A stretch of 64,000 nt of DNA from the NCBI GenBank assembly GCA_019843655.1, contig JACDQD010000007.1:12449846-12513845 (forward strand), written 5' to 3'. Shown piece by piece: positions 1-13,650 of the stretch. Positions within the stretch are counted from its first letter, which is position 1. Each line of letters opens with the position of its first letter. A program made the translations under genes and the position numbers. Under the pieces are notes generated by a model. That model was given only the letters and a program-made list of their open reading frames with translations. It was not told the DNA's origin and ran no database searches. The stretch comes from Lethocerus indicus (Eukaryota; Arthropoda; Insecta; Hemiptera; Belostomatidae).

Positions 1-1466
1 CTCTCGATGTTTAAATGGAGTGTTAAACTTCCTCTACTAGTGGGCTATCAATGGGCTTCATGCTCTAAATTTACACAGTATAGTTTTTTTATTTGATTCC
101 ATTACAGTTTATAGAAATATCTAAAAAAGTATAACGTGTTGTACCTAATTCTAGAAGACATGCTGGCACACATTGTGTCTACATTTCCTATATTTTCAAA
201 TGTTTCCACAAAAAGATTTTCTCCAAGATGGGAATAAAATTACAATTCAAGAATTCAATTCTTTGTTGTCAAATATACAATAAAATATTAACTTAACTAA
301 TATAAATAACAGAGTAGATTGATGGAAAAGAACGTTGAGTCATTTGGAAAGGGAATAATTTGATTTTGATTTTATTAATACAGTATTGTTTTTTGAGGGG
401 CCTTAAGCTTCTATAATTTTTGCTGATTTATAATAATTAACCAAAATATCCATTTATTATAACAGTATTATTTTTTGGATAATTGTACACTTTCATCCAT
501 AGATAAGCGAAATCTTATCTTAGTTTACTACTTTCCGTTAAAATCTCTCTTGAATCGTGAACGTGATTGGTTTATTATATCTCTTGAATAAAATATGGAA
601 ACTGAAACAGATTTCTAAAAATATAAATCTGGTTTATATGACCAAAAGAAGTAGAAGCTAAAATATTTTGTGATAAATTTTGAGTCCTCCGTAGTCCCGA
701 TCATTTTAGTAAGTATATTAATTTACAGGTATAGAAAATATTAATTATATGTTATATAAAGAAAATAATGGAAAGATAAAAGTGAATGGAAGATACTCAT
801 TTTAATACAATTCATTTATTATTATTACATAATTTTTTACAGGTTTCTATAAATGAAAGTTACCCTATTATTTTCATTTATAATTATTAACCTAAATATC
901 GTTATTTATTATGACTACAGTTATAGAATGTCAATAATTATAATTAGGATATTAAAATATTGCAAACTTGGTGACCAACATTTATTTCAAGTTCATTTAC
1001 ATTTAACATTTAGAGTTAATTAACATTTATTTTCCTGAAGTTGATATAAGGTAAAACAATTTTGGTCTGTATTTGAGTCCGATTGGATGCTCCAGTAGTG
1101 TTATTCTTCGGGTTATGTGGATTGTCGAATAGGTCTCTCGATGTTTAAATGGAGTGTTAAACTTCCTCTACTAGTGGGCTATCAATCTTGCAATGCGTTA
1201 ATTTCTTCATGCTCTAAATTTACACTGTATAGTTTTTTTATTTGATTCCATTACATGGTTGAGAAGATATAAGTAAAGCATATGATATCAAAGCATCTAA
1301 GAATAAACTATTAATATAATATATAATCATACATACGTAATTATATCCATATATAATATGTGATTGGGATGGAAGTTTACCATATAATAAAAAATATATC
1401 ATTAAACAATGAATATGAAAGATAGTTTGATGTTATTATTTAAAGTAACAATTTATTAATAATTAT
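1..1466 (-). repeat. Array A, inverted partial copies left of the gap
   Basis: This segment is the reverse complement of the units that follow the gap. It opens with the complement of the conserved block seen at 2813-2870 and reads back through the unit to about 1062. There it jumps, inside the block matching AAATTGTTTTACC, to the complement of the block GGAGCATCCAATCGGACTC. A second partial copy follows from about 1080 to the gap. The segment lacks the 16-bp palindrome found in the direct copies (near 490 it reads directly from the GGATGAAAGT block into the next one). No coding sequence is visible. Confidence 0.85.
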
Positions 1467-1566
1467 NNNNNNNNNNNNNNNNNNNNNNNNNNNNNNNNNN
1501 NNNNNNNNNNNNNNNNNNNNNNNNNNNNNNNNNNNNNNNNNNNNNNNNNNNNNNNNNNNNNNNNNN
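1467..1566. other. Assembly gap of 100 N
   Basis: Exactly 100 unresolved bases, the usual placeholder for a gap of unknown size. Orientation of array A flips across it: inverted copies to the left, direct copies to the right. Confidence 0.98.
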
Positions 1567-3330
1567 TTAGATTTCTACACCTACTGATATATTGTAATTA
1601 TGCTAGATATAATATTAGGATGATTACAAAAATTTAAAAGTTCCAGCACTGGAACTATGTCCTGTATTTGTATGAAATGTATGTTAAATTGTTTTACTTA
1701 TATCAACTTCAGGAAAATAAATGTTAATTAACTCTAAATGTTAAATGAAAATGAACTTGAAATAAATGTTATCACCAAGTTTGAATATTTTAATATCCTA
1801 ATTATAATTATTGACATTCTATAACTGTAGTCATAATAAATAACGATATTTATTAATAATTATGAATGAAAATAATAGGGTAACTTTCATTTATAGAAAC
1901 CTGTAAAAATTATAATAATAATAAATGAATTGTATTAAAATGAGTATCTTCATTCACTTTTATCTTTCCATTATTTTCTTTATATAAAATATAATTAATA
2001 TTTTTCTTTCGACCTGTAAATTAATATACTTACTGCAAGTATGTGATATTGCAAGTAAAAATAGTTCCGGGACTACACGGGAGGACTCAAAAATTTATCA
2101 CAAAATATTTTAGCTTCTGAAAAGGACTTTTTGGTCATTCCAAAACGATTAAACCAGATTTATATATTTTTAGAAATCTGTTCAGTTTCCATATTTTATT
2201 CCAAGAGATATAAAACCAATCACGTTTACGATTCAAGAGAGGATTTTATTATTTCGGAAAGAAATAATCAATTCAAATAATAAACTAAGATAAGATTTCT
2301 GCTTATTCTATGGATGAAAGTAGCAAATTGCATTTAAATGCAAACACCAGTGCAATTTATCAAAAAAAAATACTTCTATGACTCTTGTTATAATAAATCT
2401 GGATATTTGGTTAATTATTATCCAAAAGAATTTCAGCAAAATTATAGATTGTGAGCTTAAGGCCCTCAAAAACAAGACCGTACAAACCTCAAAATCTAAT
2501 TATTCCTTTCCAAATGACTCAACGTTCTTTCCATCAATCTACTTGTTATTTATATTAGTTAAGTTAATATTTTATTGTATATTTGACAACAAAGAATTGA
2601 ATTCTTGAATTGTAATTTTATTCCATCTTGAAAATCTTTTGTGGAAACATTTGAAAATATAGGAAATGTAGACACAATGTGCCAGCATGTTCTAGAATTA
2701 GGTAACACGTTATACTTTTTAGATATTTCTATAAACTGTAATGGAATCAAATAAAAACTATACAGTGTAAATTTAGAGCATGAAGAAATTAACGCATTGC
2801 AAGATTGATAGCCCACTAGTAGAGGAAGTTTAACACTCCATTTAAACATCGAGACCTATTCGACAATCCACATAACCTGAAGAATAACACTACTGGAGCA
2901 TCCAATCGGACTCAAATGTCTGAACAAAAAATTGTAATAAAAGTCCTAGTTATTACTAATGAAGAAACTTATTTTGAGAATTGCAAAACCAGCCTTATAT
3001 ATTAAAATGATAAAGGACTAATATAATTTACATTAAAGCTTATTTATTATAACCCAAAGTAGATGTGACACGTGATAATACTGTATTAATAAATTGTTAC
3101 TTTAAATATTAACATCAAACTATCTTTCATATTCATTATTTAATGTTATAATTTTGTAATTATTATTTGACTTCACATCCTAACACACAAGAGAACTTAT
3201 ACCGGTCATATAATTACGTATGTATGATTATGTATTATATTAATATTTTATTCTTAGCGCTTTCGCTGTTATTCTTAGATATCATATGCTTTACTTATAT
3301 CTTTCTCAACCCCTTGTTGGCCTAACCTCG
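1567..3330 (+). repeat. Array A unit 1
   Basis: First direct copy of the noncoding AT-rich unit, beginning at the block TTAGATTTCTACACCTACTG. In order it holds the palindrome AGTTCCAGCACTGGAACT (about 1640), an AT-rich middle, the palindrome TTGCATTTAAATGCAA (about 2325), the strongly conserved block around 2813-2900, and the tail ending in a TCTCAACCCCTTGTTG motif. Short open frames inside it are interrupted differently in each copy and look incidental. Confidence 0.85.
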
Positions 3331-5073
3331 GGACATAGATTTCTACACCTACTGATATATTGTAATTATGCTAGATATAATATTAGATGATTACAAAAAA
3401 ATTAAAAAAAGTTCCAGCACTGGAACTATGTCCTGTATTTGTATGAAATGTATGTTAAATTGTTTTACCTTATATCAACTTCAGGAAAATAAATGTTAAT
3501 TAACTCTAAATGTTAAATGTAAATGAACTTGAAATAAATGTTGGTCACCAAGTTTGGAATATTTTAATATCCTAATTATAATTATTGACATTCTATAACT
3601 GTAGTCATAATAAATAACGATATTTAGGTTAATAATTATGAATGAAAATAATAGGGTAACTTTCATTTATAGAAACCTGTAAAAAATTATGTAATAATAA
3701 TAAATGAATTGTATTAAAATGAGTATCTTCCATTTACTTTTATCTTTCCATTATTTTCTTTATATAAAATATAATTAATATTTTTCTTCGACCTGTAAAT
3801 TAATATACTTACTGCAAGTATGTAGAGCATGTAAGTAAAAATAAGTTCGGGACTACACGGGAGGACTCAAAAATTTATCACAAAATATTTTAGCTTCTGA
3901 AAAGGACTTCTTTTTGGTCATTCCAAAACGATTAAACCAGATTTATATATTTTTAGAAATCTGTTCAGTTTCCATATTTTATTCCAAGAGATATAATAAA
4001 CCAATCACGTTCACGATTCAAGAGAGGATTTTATTATTTCCGGAAAGAAATAATCAATTCAAATAGTAAACTAAGATAAGATTTCGCTTATTCTATGGAT
4101 GAAAGTAGCAAATTGCATTTAAATGCAACACCAGTGCAATTTATCCAAAAAAAATACTTCTATGACTCTTGTTATAATAAATCTGGATATTTTGGTTAAT
4201 TATTATCCAAAAAGAATTTCAGCAAAAATTATAGATTGTGAGCTTAAGGCCCCTCAAAAACAAGATCGTACAAACCTCAAAATCTAATTATTCCCTTTCC
4301 AAATGACTCAACGTTCTTTTCCATCAATCTACTCTGTTATTTATATTAGTTAAGTTAATATTTTATTGTATATTTGACAACAAAGAATTGAATTCTTGAA
4401 TTGTAATTTTATTCCCATCTTGGAGAAAATCTTTTTGTGGAAACATTTGAAAATATAGGAAATGTAGACACAATGTGTGCCAGCATGTCTTCTAGAATTA
4501 GGTACAACACGTTATACTGTTAGATATTCTGTAAACTGTAATGGAATCAAATAAAAAACTATACAGTGTAAATTTAGAGCATGAAATTAACGCATTGCAA
4601 GATTGATAGCCCACTAGTAGAGGAAGTTTAACACTCCATTTAAACATCGAGAGACCTATTCGACAATCCACATAACCCGAAGAATAACACTACTGGAGCA
4701 TCCAATCGGACTCAAATGTCTGAACCAAAAATTGTAACAAAAGTCCTAGTTATTACTAGTGAAGAAACTTATTTTGAGAATTGCAAAACCGCCTTAGTGA
4801 AGGACTAATATAATTTACATTAAAGCTTATTTATTATAACCCAACAGTAGATGGATACGTGTGATAATACTGTATTAATAAATTGTTACTTTAAATATTA
4901 ACATCAAACTATCTTTCATATTCATTATTTAATGATATATTTTTGTAATTATTATTTGACTTCACATCCCAATCACATATTATATATGGATATAATTACG
5001 TATGTATGATTATATATTATATAATATTTTATTCTTAGATGCTTTGATATCATATGCTTTACTTATATCTTCT
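3331..5073 (+). repeat. Array A unit 2
   Basis: Near-identical to unit 1 in block order. Many differences are run-length changes, for example a longer A run before the AGTTCCAGCACTGGAACT palindrome. No coding sequence seen. Confidence 0.85.
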
Positions 5074-5625
5074 CAACCATGTAATGGAATCAATTAAAAA
5101 AACTATACAGTGTAAATTTAGAGCATGAAGAAATTAACGCATTGCAAGATTGATAGCCCACTAGTAGAGGAAGTTTAACACTCCATTTAAACATCGAGAG
5201 ACCTATTCGACAATCAACATAACCCGAAGGATAACACTACTGGAGCATCCAATCGGACTCAAATGTCTGAACCAAAAATTGTAACAAAAATCCTAGTTAT
5301 TTTTAACTAAGGTAGTCCTGGTGAAAAAACTTATGTTGGAGAATTGCAAAACCAGCCTTATATATTAAAATGAGAAAAGACTAATATAATTTACATTAAA
5401 GCTTATTTATTATAACCAACAGTAGATGGATACGTGTGATAATACTGTATTAATAAATTGTTACTTTAAATATTAACATCAAACTATCTTTCATATTCAT
5501 TATTTAATGATATATTTTTGTAATTATTATTCGACTTCACATCCCAATAGATATCACATCCCAATTATATATGGATATAATTACGTATGTATGATTATAT
5601 ATTATATTAATATTTTATTCTTAGA
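5074..5625 (+). repeat. Array A right-half duplication after unit 2
   Basis: A second copy of the right part of the unit (the block from GTAATGGAATCAA onward), joined after a TTCTCAACCATG junction. It carries the longer variant with AACTAAGGTAGTCC near 5300, otherwise seen only near 13340, 14110 and 14890. The same kind of half-unit duplication follows unit 4. Confidence 0.8.
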
Positions 5626-5955
5626 TTCTATATCACTGTAATTACCTTAAGTATCTTCTATTCGAACTTCTAATTTAAATTTTGAAAAACGAAACGACCG
5701 ATTTCGATGTAGCGCGTATTTCGCTGTTAATTACTTACGTCCCTGTAATGAACCATTTATAGAATATTAAATGTCATAAATGTGGAATATTACATATACA
5801 TATTACAAGAAAAATTAATGAATAGAAGAAAACATGATTAATTAATTAATTAAATAAAATATTTCCAGGTTAAGAGGACAGAAAAATTTATCACAAAATA
5901 TTTCAGCTTCTGAAAAGGACTTATTTTCGGTCATTCCAAAACGTTAAACCAGATA
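5626..5955 (+). repeat. Array A segment related to the right flank of the array
   Basis: This stretch does not match the main unit. Positions about 5640-5790 match, with deletions, the sequence at about 15400-15710 that borders the far end of the array: shared blocks are TAATTACCTTAAGT, AACGAAACGACCGATTTCGA, GCGCGTATTTCGCTGTTA and ACTTACGTCCCT. The array has therefore captured a shortened copy of its own flank. About 5875-5950 returns to unit sequence (the AGCTTCTGAAAAGGACTT block). Confidence 0.7.
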
Positions 5956-7760
5956 TCATAGGCTTTACTTATATCTTCAACCCTTGTTGAGCCTAAGCAC
6001 CATAGATTGATATATTGTAATTATGCTAGATATAATATTAGGATGATTACAAAAATTAAAAAGTTCCAGCACTGGAACTATGTCCTGTATTTGTATGAAA
6101 TGTATGTTAAATTGTTTTACCTTATATCAACTTCAGGAAAATAAATGTTAATTAACTCTAAATGTTAAATGTAAATGAACTTGAAATAAATGTTGGTCAC
6201 CAAGTTTAGCTATTTTAATATCCTAATTATAATTATTGACATTCTATAACTGTAGTCATAATAAATAACGATATTTAGGTTAATAATTATGAATGAAAAT
6301 AATAGGGTAACTTTCATTTATAGAAACCTGTAAAAAATTATGTAATAATAATAAATGAATTGTATTAAAATGAGTATCTTCCATTCACTTTTATCTTTCC
6401 ATTATTTTCTTTATATAAAATATAATTAATATTTTTCTTCGACCTGTAAATTAATATACTTACTGCAAGTATGTAGAGCATTGCAAGTAAAAAATAGTTC
6501 CGGGACTACACGGAGGACTCAAAAATTTATCACAAAATATTTTAGCTTCTGAAAAGGACTTCTTTTTGGTCATTCCAAAACGATTAAACCAGATTTATAT
6601 ATTTTTAGAAATCTGTTCAGTTTCCATATTTTATTCCAAGAGATATAATAAACCAATCACGTTCACGATTCAAGAGAGGATTTTATTATTTCCGGAAAGA
6701 AATAATCAATTCAAATAGTAAACTAAGATAAGATTTCGCTTATTCTATGGATGAAAGTAGCAAATTGCATTTAAATGCAACACCAGTGCAATTTATCCAA
6801 AAAATACTTCTATGACTCTTGTTATAATAAATCTGGATATTTTGTTAATTATTATCCAAAAGAATTTCAGCAAAAATTATAGATTGTGAGCTTAAGGCCC
6901 CTCAAAAACAAGACCGTACAAACCTCAAAATCTAATTATTCCCTTTCCAAATGACTCAACGTTCTTTTCCATCAATCTACTCTGTTATTTATATTAGTTA
7001 AGTTAATATTTTATTGTATATTTGACAACAAAGAATTGAATTCTTGAATTGTAATTTTATTCCCATCTTGGAGAAAATCTTTTTGTGGAAACATTTGAAA
7101 ATATAGGAAATGTAGACACAATGTGTGCCAGCATGTCTTCTAGAATTAGGTACAACACGTTATACTTTTTTAGATATTTCTATAAACTGTAATGGAATCA
7201 AATAAAAACTATACAGTGTAAATTTAGAGCATGAAGAAATTAACGCATTGCAAGATTGATAGCCCACTAGTAGAGGAAGTTTAACACTCCATTTAAACAT
7301 CGAGAGACCTATTCGACAATCCACATAACCCGAAGAATAAGACACTGGAGCATCCAATCGGACTCAAATGTCTGAACCAAAAATTGTAACAAAAGTCCTA
7401 GTTATTACTAGTGTAAACTTATTTGAAGAATTGCCAAACCAGCCTTATATATTAAAATGATAAAGGACTAATATAATTTACATTAAAGCTTATTTATTGT
7501 AACCCAACAGTAGATGGATACGTGTGATAATACTGTATTAATAAATTGTTACTTTAAATATTAACATCAAACTATCTTTCATATTCATTATTTAATGTTA
7601 TGTTTTTGTAATTATTATTTGACTTCACATCCCAATCACACATTATATATGGATATAATTACGTATGTATGATTATGTATTATATTAATATTTTATTCTT
7701 AGATTCTTAGATATCATATGCTTTACTTATATCTTCTCAACCCTTGTTGAGCCTAAGCGC
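5956..7760 (+). repeat. Array A unit 3
   Basis: A full copy except for its first bases, where the start block is shortened (CACCATAGATTGATATATTG near 6000). The remaining blocks are in the standard order. Noncoding. Confidence 0.85.
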
Positions 7761-9537
7761 TCGGGACATAGATTTCTACACCTACTGATATATTGTAATT
7801 ATGCTAGATATAATATTAGGATGATTACAAAAATTAAAAAGTTCCAGCACTGGAACTATGTCCTGTATTTGTATGAAATGTATGTTAAATTGTTTTACCT
7901 TATATCAACTTCAGGAAAATAAATGTTAATTAACTCTAAATGTTAAATGTAAATGAACTTGAAATAAATTTTGGTCACCAAGTTTGGAATATTTTAATAT
8001 CCTAATTATAATTATTGACATTCTATAACTGTAGTCATAATAAATAACGATATTTAGGTTAATAATTATGAATGAAAATAATAGGGTAACTTTCATTTAT
8101 AGAAACCTGTAAAAATTATGTAATAATAATAAATGAATTGTATTAAAATGAGTACCTTCCATTCAATTTTATCTTTCCATTATTTTCTTTATATAACATA
8201 TAATTAATATTTTTCGTCGGCCTGTAAATTAATATACTTACTGTAACTATGTAGAGCATTGCAATTAAAAAATAGTTATTGGACTACACGGGAGGACACA
8301 AAAATTTATCACAAAATATTTCAGCTTCTGAAAAGGACTTCTTTTTGGTCATTCCAAAACGATTAAAACATATTTATATATTTTTAGAAATCTGTTCAGT
8401 TTCCTTTTTTTTATTCCAAGAGATATAATAAACCAATCACGTTCACGATTCCAGAGAGGATTTTATTATTTCCGGAAAGAAATAATCAATTCAAATAATA
8501 AACTAAGATAAGATTTCGCTTATTCTATGGATGAAAGTAGCAAATTGCATTTAAATGTAACACCAGTGCAATTAATCCAAAAAAAATTACTTCTATGATT
8601 GTTGTTATAATAAATCTGGATATTTTGGTTAATTATTATCCAAAAAGAATTTCAGCAAAAATTATAGATTGTGAGCTTAAGGCCCCTCAAAAAACAAGAT
8701 CGTACAAACCTCAAAATCTAATTATTCCCTTTCCAAATGACTCAACGTTCTTTTCCATCAATCTACTCTGTTATTTATATTAGTTAAGTTAATATTTTAT
8801 TGTATATTTGACAACAAAGAATTGAATTCTTGAATTGTAATTTTATTCCCATCTTGGAGAAAATCTTTTTGTGGAAACATTTGAAAATATAGGAAATGTA
8901 GACACAATGTGTGCCAGCATGTCTTCTAGAATTAGGTACAACACATTATACTTTTTTAGATATTTCTATAAACTGTAATGGAATCAAATAAAAAAACTAT
9001 ACAGTGTAAATTTAGAGCATGAAGAAATTAACGCATTGCAAGATTGATAGCCCACTAGTAGAGGAAGTTTAACACTCCATTTAAATATCGAGAGACCTAT
9101 TCGACAATCCACATAACTCGAAGAATAACACTACTGGAGCATCCGATCAGACTCAAATATCAGAACCAGAAATTGTAACAAAAGTCCCAGTTATTACTAG
9201 TGAACAAACTTATTTTGAAGAATTCCAAAACCTGCCTTATATATTAAAATGATAAAAGACTATATATAATATAATTTACATTAAAGCTTATTTATTATAA
9301 CCCAACAGTAGATGGATACGTGTGATAATACTGTATTAATAAATTGTTACTTTAAATATTAACATCAAACTATCTTTCATATTCACTATTTAATGATATA
9401 TTTTTGTAATTATTATTTGACTTCACATCCCAATCACATATTATATATGGATATAATTACGTATGTATGATTATATATTATATTAATATTTTATTCTTAG
9501 ATGCTTTGATATCATATGCTTTACTTATATCTTCTCA
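7761..9537 (+). repeat. Array A unit 4
   Basis: Full copy beginning with the GGGACATAGATTTCTACACC block. One arm of the 16-bp palindrome is altered here (TTGCATTTAAATGTAA near 8543). Shares several substitutions with units 5 and 6, such as TTTTTCGTCGGCC near 8212, so these copies form a subfamily. Confidence 0.85.
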
Positions 9538-10118
9538 ACCATGTAATGGAATCAAATAAAAAAACTATACAGTGTAAATTTAGAGCATGAAGAAATTAAC
9601 GCATTGCAAGATTGATAGCCCACTAGTAGAGGAAGTTTAACACTCCATTTAAACATCGAGAGACTTATTCGACCATCCACATAACCCGAAGAATAAGACT
9701 ACTGGAGCGTCCAATCGGACTCAAATGTCTGAACCAAAAATTCTAACAAAAGTCCTAGTTATTACTAGTGAAAAATCTTATTTTGGAGAATTGCAAAACC
9801 AGCCTTATATATTAAAATGATAAAGGACTAATATAATTTACATTAAAGCTTATTTATTATAACCCAACAGTAGATGGATACGTGTGATAATACTGTATTA
9901 ATAAATTGTTACTTTAAATATTAACATCAAACTATCTTTCATATTCATTATTTAATGTTATATTTTTGTAATTATTATTTGACTTCACATCCCAATCACA
10001 CATTATATATGGATATAATTACGTATGTATGATTATGTATTATATTAATATTTTATTCTTAGATTCTTAGATATCATATGCTTTACTTATATCTTCTCAA
10101 CCCTTGTTGAGCCTAAGC
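9538..10118 (+). repeat. Array A right-half duplication after unit 4
   Basis: A second copy of the right part of the unit, with the same junction type as at 5074. Together with unit 4 it makes a 2.36-kb repeat, against about 1.79 kb for units without it. Confidence 0.8.
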
Positions 10119-11910
10119 GCTCGGGACATAGATTTCTACACCTACTGATATATTGTAATTATGCTAGATATAATATTAGGATGATTACAAAAAAATTAAA
10201 AAAAGTTCCAGCACTGGAACTATGTCCTGTATTTGTATGAAATGTATGTTAAATTGTTTTACCTTATATCAACTTCAGGAAAATAAATGTTAATTAACTC
10301 TAAATGTTAAATGTAAATGAACTTGAAATAAATTTTGGTCACCAAGTTTGGAATATTTTAATATCCTAATTATAATTATTGACATTCTATAACTGTAGTC
10401 ATAATAAATAACGATATTTAGGTTAATAATTATGAATGAAAATAATAGGGTAACTTTCATTTATAGAAACCTGTAAAAAATTATGTAATAATAATAAACG
10501 AATTGTATTAAAATGAGTACCTTCCATTCAATTTTATCTTTCCATTATTTTCTTTATATAACATATAATTAATATTTTTCGTCGGCCTGTAAATTAATAT
10601 ACTTACTGTAACTATGTAGAGCATTGCAATTAAAAAATAGTTATTGGACTACACGGGAGGACACAAAAATTTATCACAAAATATTTCAGCTTCTGAAAAG
10701 GACTTCTTTTTGGTCATTCCAAAACGATTAAACCAGATTTATATATTTTTAGAAATCTGTTCAGTTTCCATATTTTATTCCAAGAGATATAATAAACCAA
10801 TCACGTTCACGATTCCAGAGAGGATTTTATTATTTCTGGAAAGAAATAATCAATTCAAATAATAAACTAAGATAAGATTTTGCTTATTCTATGGATGAAA
10901 GTAGCAAATTGAATTTAAATGCAACACCAGTGCAATTTATCAAAAAAAATATACTTCTATGATTGTTGTTATAATAAATCTGGATATTTTGGTTAATTAT
11001 TATCCAAAAAAAAATTCAGCATAAATTATAGATTGTGAGTTTAAGGCCCCTCAAAAAACAAGATCGTACAAACCTCAAAATCTAATTATTCCCTTTCCAA
11101 ATGACTCAACGTTCTTTTCCATCAATCTACTCTGTTATTTATATTAGTTAAGTTAATATTTTATTGTATATTTGACAACAAAGAATTGAATTCTTGAATT
11201 GTAATTTTATTCCCATCTTGGAGAAAATCTTTTTGTGGAAACATTTGAAAATATAGGAAATGTAGACACAATGTGTGCCAGCATGTCTTCTAGAATTAGG
11301 TACAACACGTTATACATTTTTAGATATTTCTATAAACTGTAATGGAATCAAATAAAAAAACTATACAGTGTAAATTTAGAGCATGAAGAAATTAACGCAT
11401 TGCAAGATTGATAGCCCACTAGTAGAGGAAGTTTAACACTCCATTTAAACATCGAGAGACCTATTCGACAATCCACATAACCCGAAGAATAACACTACTG
11501 GAGCATCCAATCGGACTCAAATGTCTGAACCAAAAATTGTAACAAAAGTCCTAGTTATTACTAGTGAAAAACTTATTTTGGAGAATTGCAAAACCAGCCT
11601 TATATATTAAAATGAGAAAAGACTAATATAATTTACATTAAAGCTTATTTATAATAACCCAACAGTAGATGGATACGTGTGATAATACTGTATTAATAAA
11701 TTGTTACTTTAAATATTAACATCAAACTATCTTTCATATTCATTATTTAATGTTATATTTTTGTAATTATTATTTGACTTCACATCCCAATCACACATTA
11801 TATATGGATATAATTACGTATGTATGATTATGTATTATATTAATATTTTATTCTTAGATTCTTAGATATCATATGCTTTACTTATATCTTCTCAACCCTT
11901 GTTGAGCCTA
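10119..11910 (+). repeat. Array A unit 5
   Basis: Full-length copy of about 1.79 kb, of the same subfamily as unit 4. The palindrome is altered in its other arm (TTGAATTTAAATGCAA near 10911). Noncoding. Confidence 0.85.
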
Positions 11911-13650
11911 AGCACTGGGACATAGATTTCTACACCTACTGATATATTGTAATTATGCTAGATATAATATTAGGATGATTACAAAAAAATTAAAAAAAGT
12001 TCCAGCACTGGAACTATGTCCTGTATTTGTATGAAATGTATGTTAAATTGTTTTACCTTATATCAACTTCAGGAAAATAAATGTTAATTAACTCTAAATG
12101 TTAAATGTAAATGAACTTGAAATAAATGTTGGTCACCAAGTTTGGAATATTTTAATATCCTAATTATAATTATTGACATTCTATAACTGTAGTCATAATA
12201 AATAACGATATTTAGGTTAATAATTATGAATGAAAATAATAGGTAACTTTCATTTATAGAAACCTGTAAAAATTATGTAATAATAATAAATGAATTGTAT
12301 TAAAATGAGTATCTTCCATTCAATTTTATCTTTCCATTATTTTCTTTATATAACATATAATTAATATGTTTCGTCGGCCTGTAAATTAATATACTTACTG
12401 TAACTATGTAGAGCATTGCAATTAAAAAATAGTTCGGACTACACGGGAGGACACAAAAATTTATCACAAAATATTTCAGCTTCTGAAAGGACTTCTTTTG
12501 GTCATTCCAAACGATTAACATATTATATATTTTAGAAATCTGTTCAGTTTCCTTTTATTCCAAGAGATATAATAAACCAATCACGTTCACGATTCAAGAG
12601 AGGATTTTATTATTTCCGGAAAGAAATAATCAATTCAAATAATAAACTAAGATAAGATTTCGCTTATTCTATGGATGAAAGTAGCAAATTGAATTTAAAT
12701 GCAACACCAGTGCAATTTATCAAAAAAAATACTTCTATGATTGTTGTTATAATAAATCTGGATATTTTGGGTTAATTATCACCCAAAAAAGAATTTCAGC
12801 ATAAATTATAGATTGTGAGTGCAAGGCCCCTCAAAAACAAGACCGTACAAACCTCAAAATCTAATTATTCCCTTTCCAAATGACTCAACGTTCTTTTCCA
12901 TCAATCTACTCTGTTATTTATATTAGTTAAGTTAATATTTTATTGTATATTTGACAACAAAGAATTGAATTTTGAATTGTAATTTTATTCCCATCTTGAG
13001 AAAATCTTTTGTGGAAACATTTGAAAATATAGGAAATGTAGACACAATGTGTGCCAGCATGTCTTCTAGAATTAGGTACAACACGTTATACATTTTTAGA
13101 TATTTCTATAAACTGTAATGGAATCAAATAAAAAAACTATACAGTGTAAATTTAGAGCATGAAGAAATTAACGCATTGCAAGATTGATAGCCCACTAGTA
13201 GAGGAAGTTTAACACTCCATTTAAACATCGAGAGACCTATTCGACAATCCACATAACCCGAAGAATAAGACTACTGGAGCATCCAATCGGACTCAAATGT
13301 CTGAACCAAAAATTGTAACAAAAATCCTAGTTATTTTTAACTAAGGTAGTCCTGGTGAAAAAACTTATGTTGGAGAATTGCAAAACCAGCCTTATATATT
13401 AAAATGAGAAAAGACTAATATAATTTACATTAAAGCTTATTTATAATAACCCAATAGTAGATGCATACGTGTGATACTATATTAATAAATTATTACTTTA
13501 AATATTAACAACTATATTTCATATTCATTATTTAATGTTATGTTTCTGTAATTATTATTTGACCTACATGCACGTATAGATATCACATCCCAATTACGCA
13601 TTATATATGGATATAATTACGTATGTATGATTATATATTATATTAATATT
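11911..13650 (+). repeat. Array A unit 6
   Basis: Full-length copy with many single-base run-length losses, for example around 12480-12560. It ends in the longer AACTAAGGTAGTCC variant near 13340, which leads into the 778-bp units. Confidence 0.85.
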
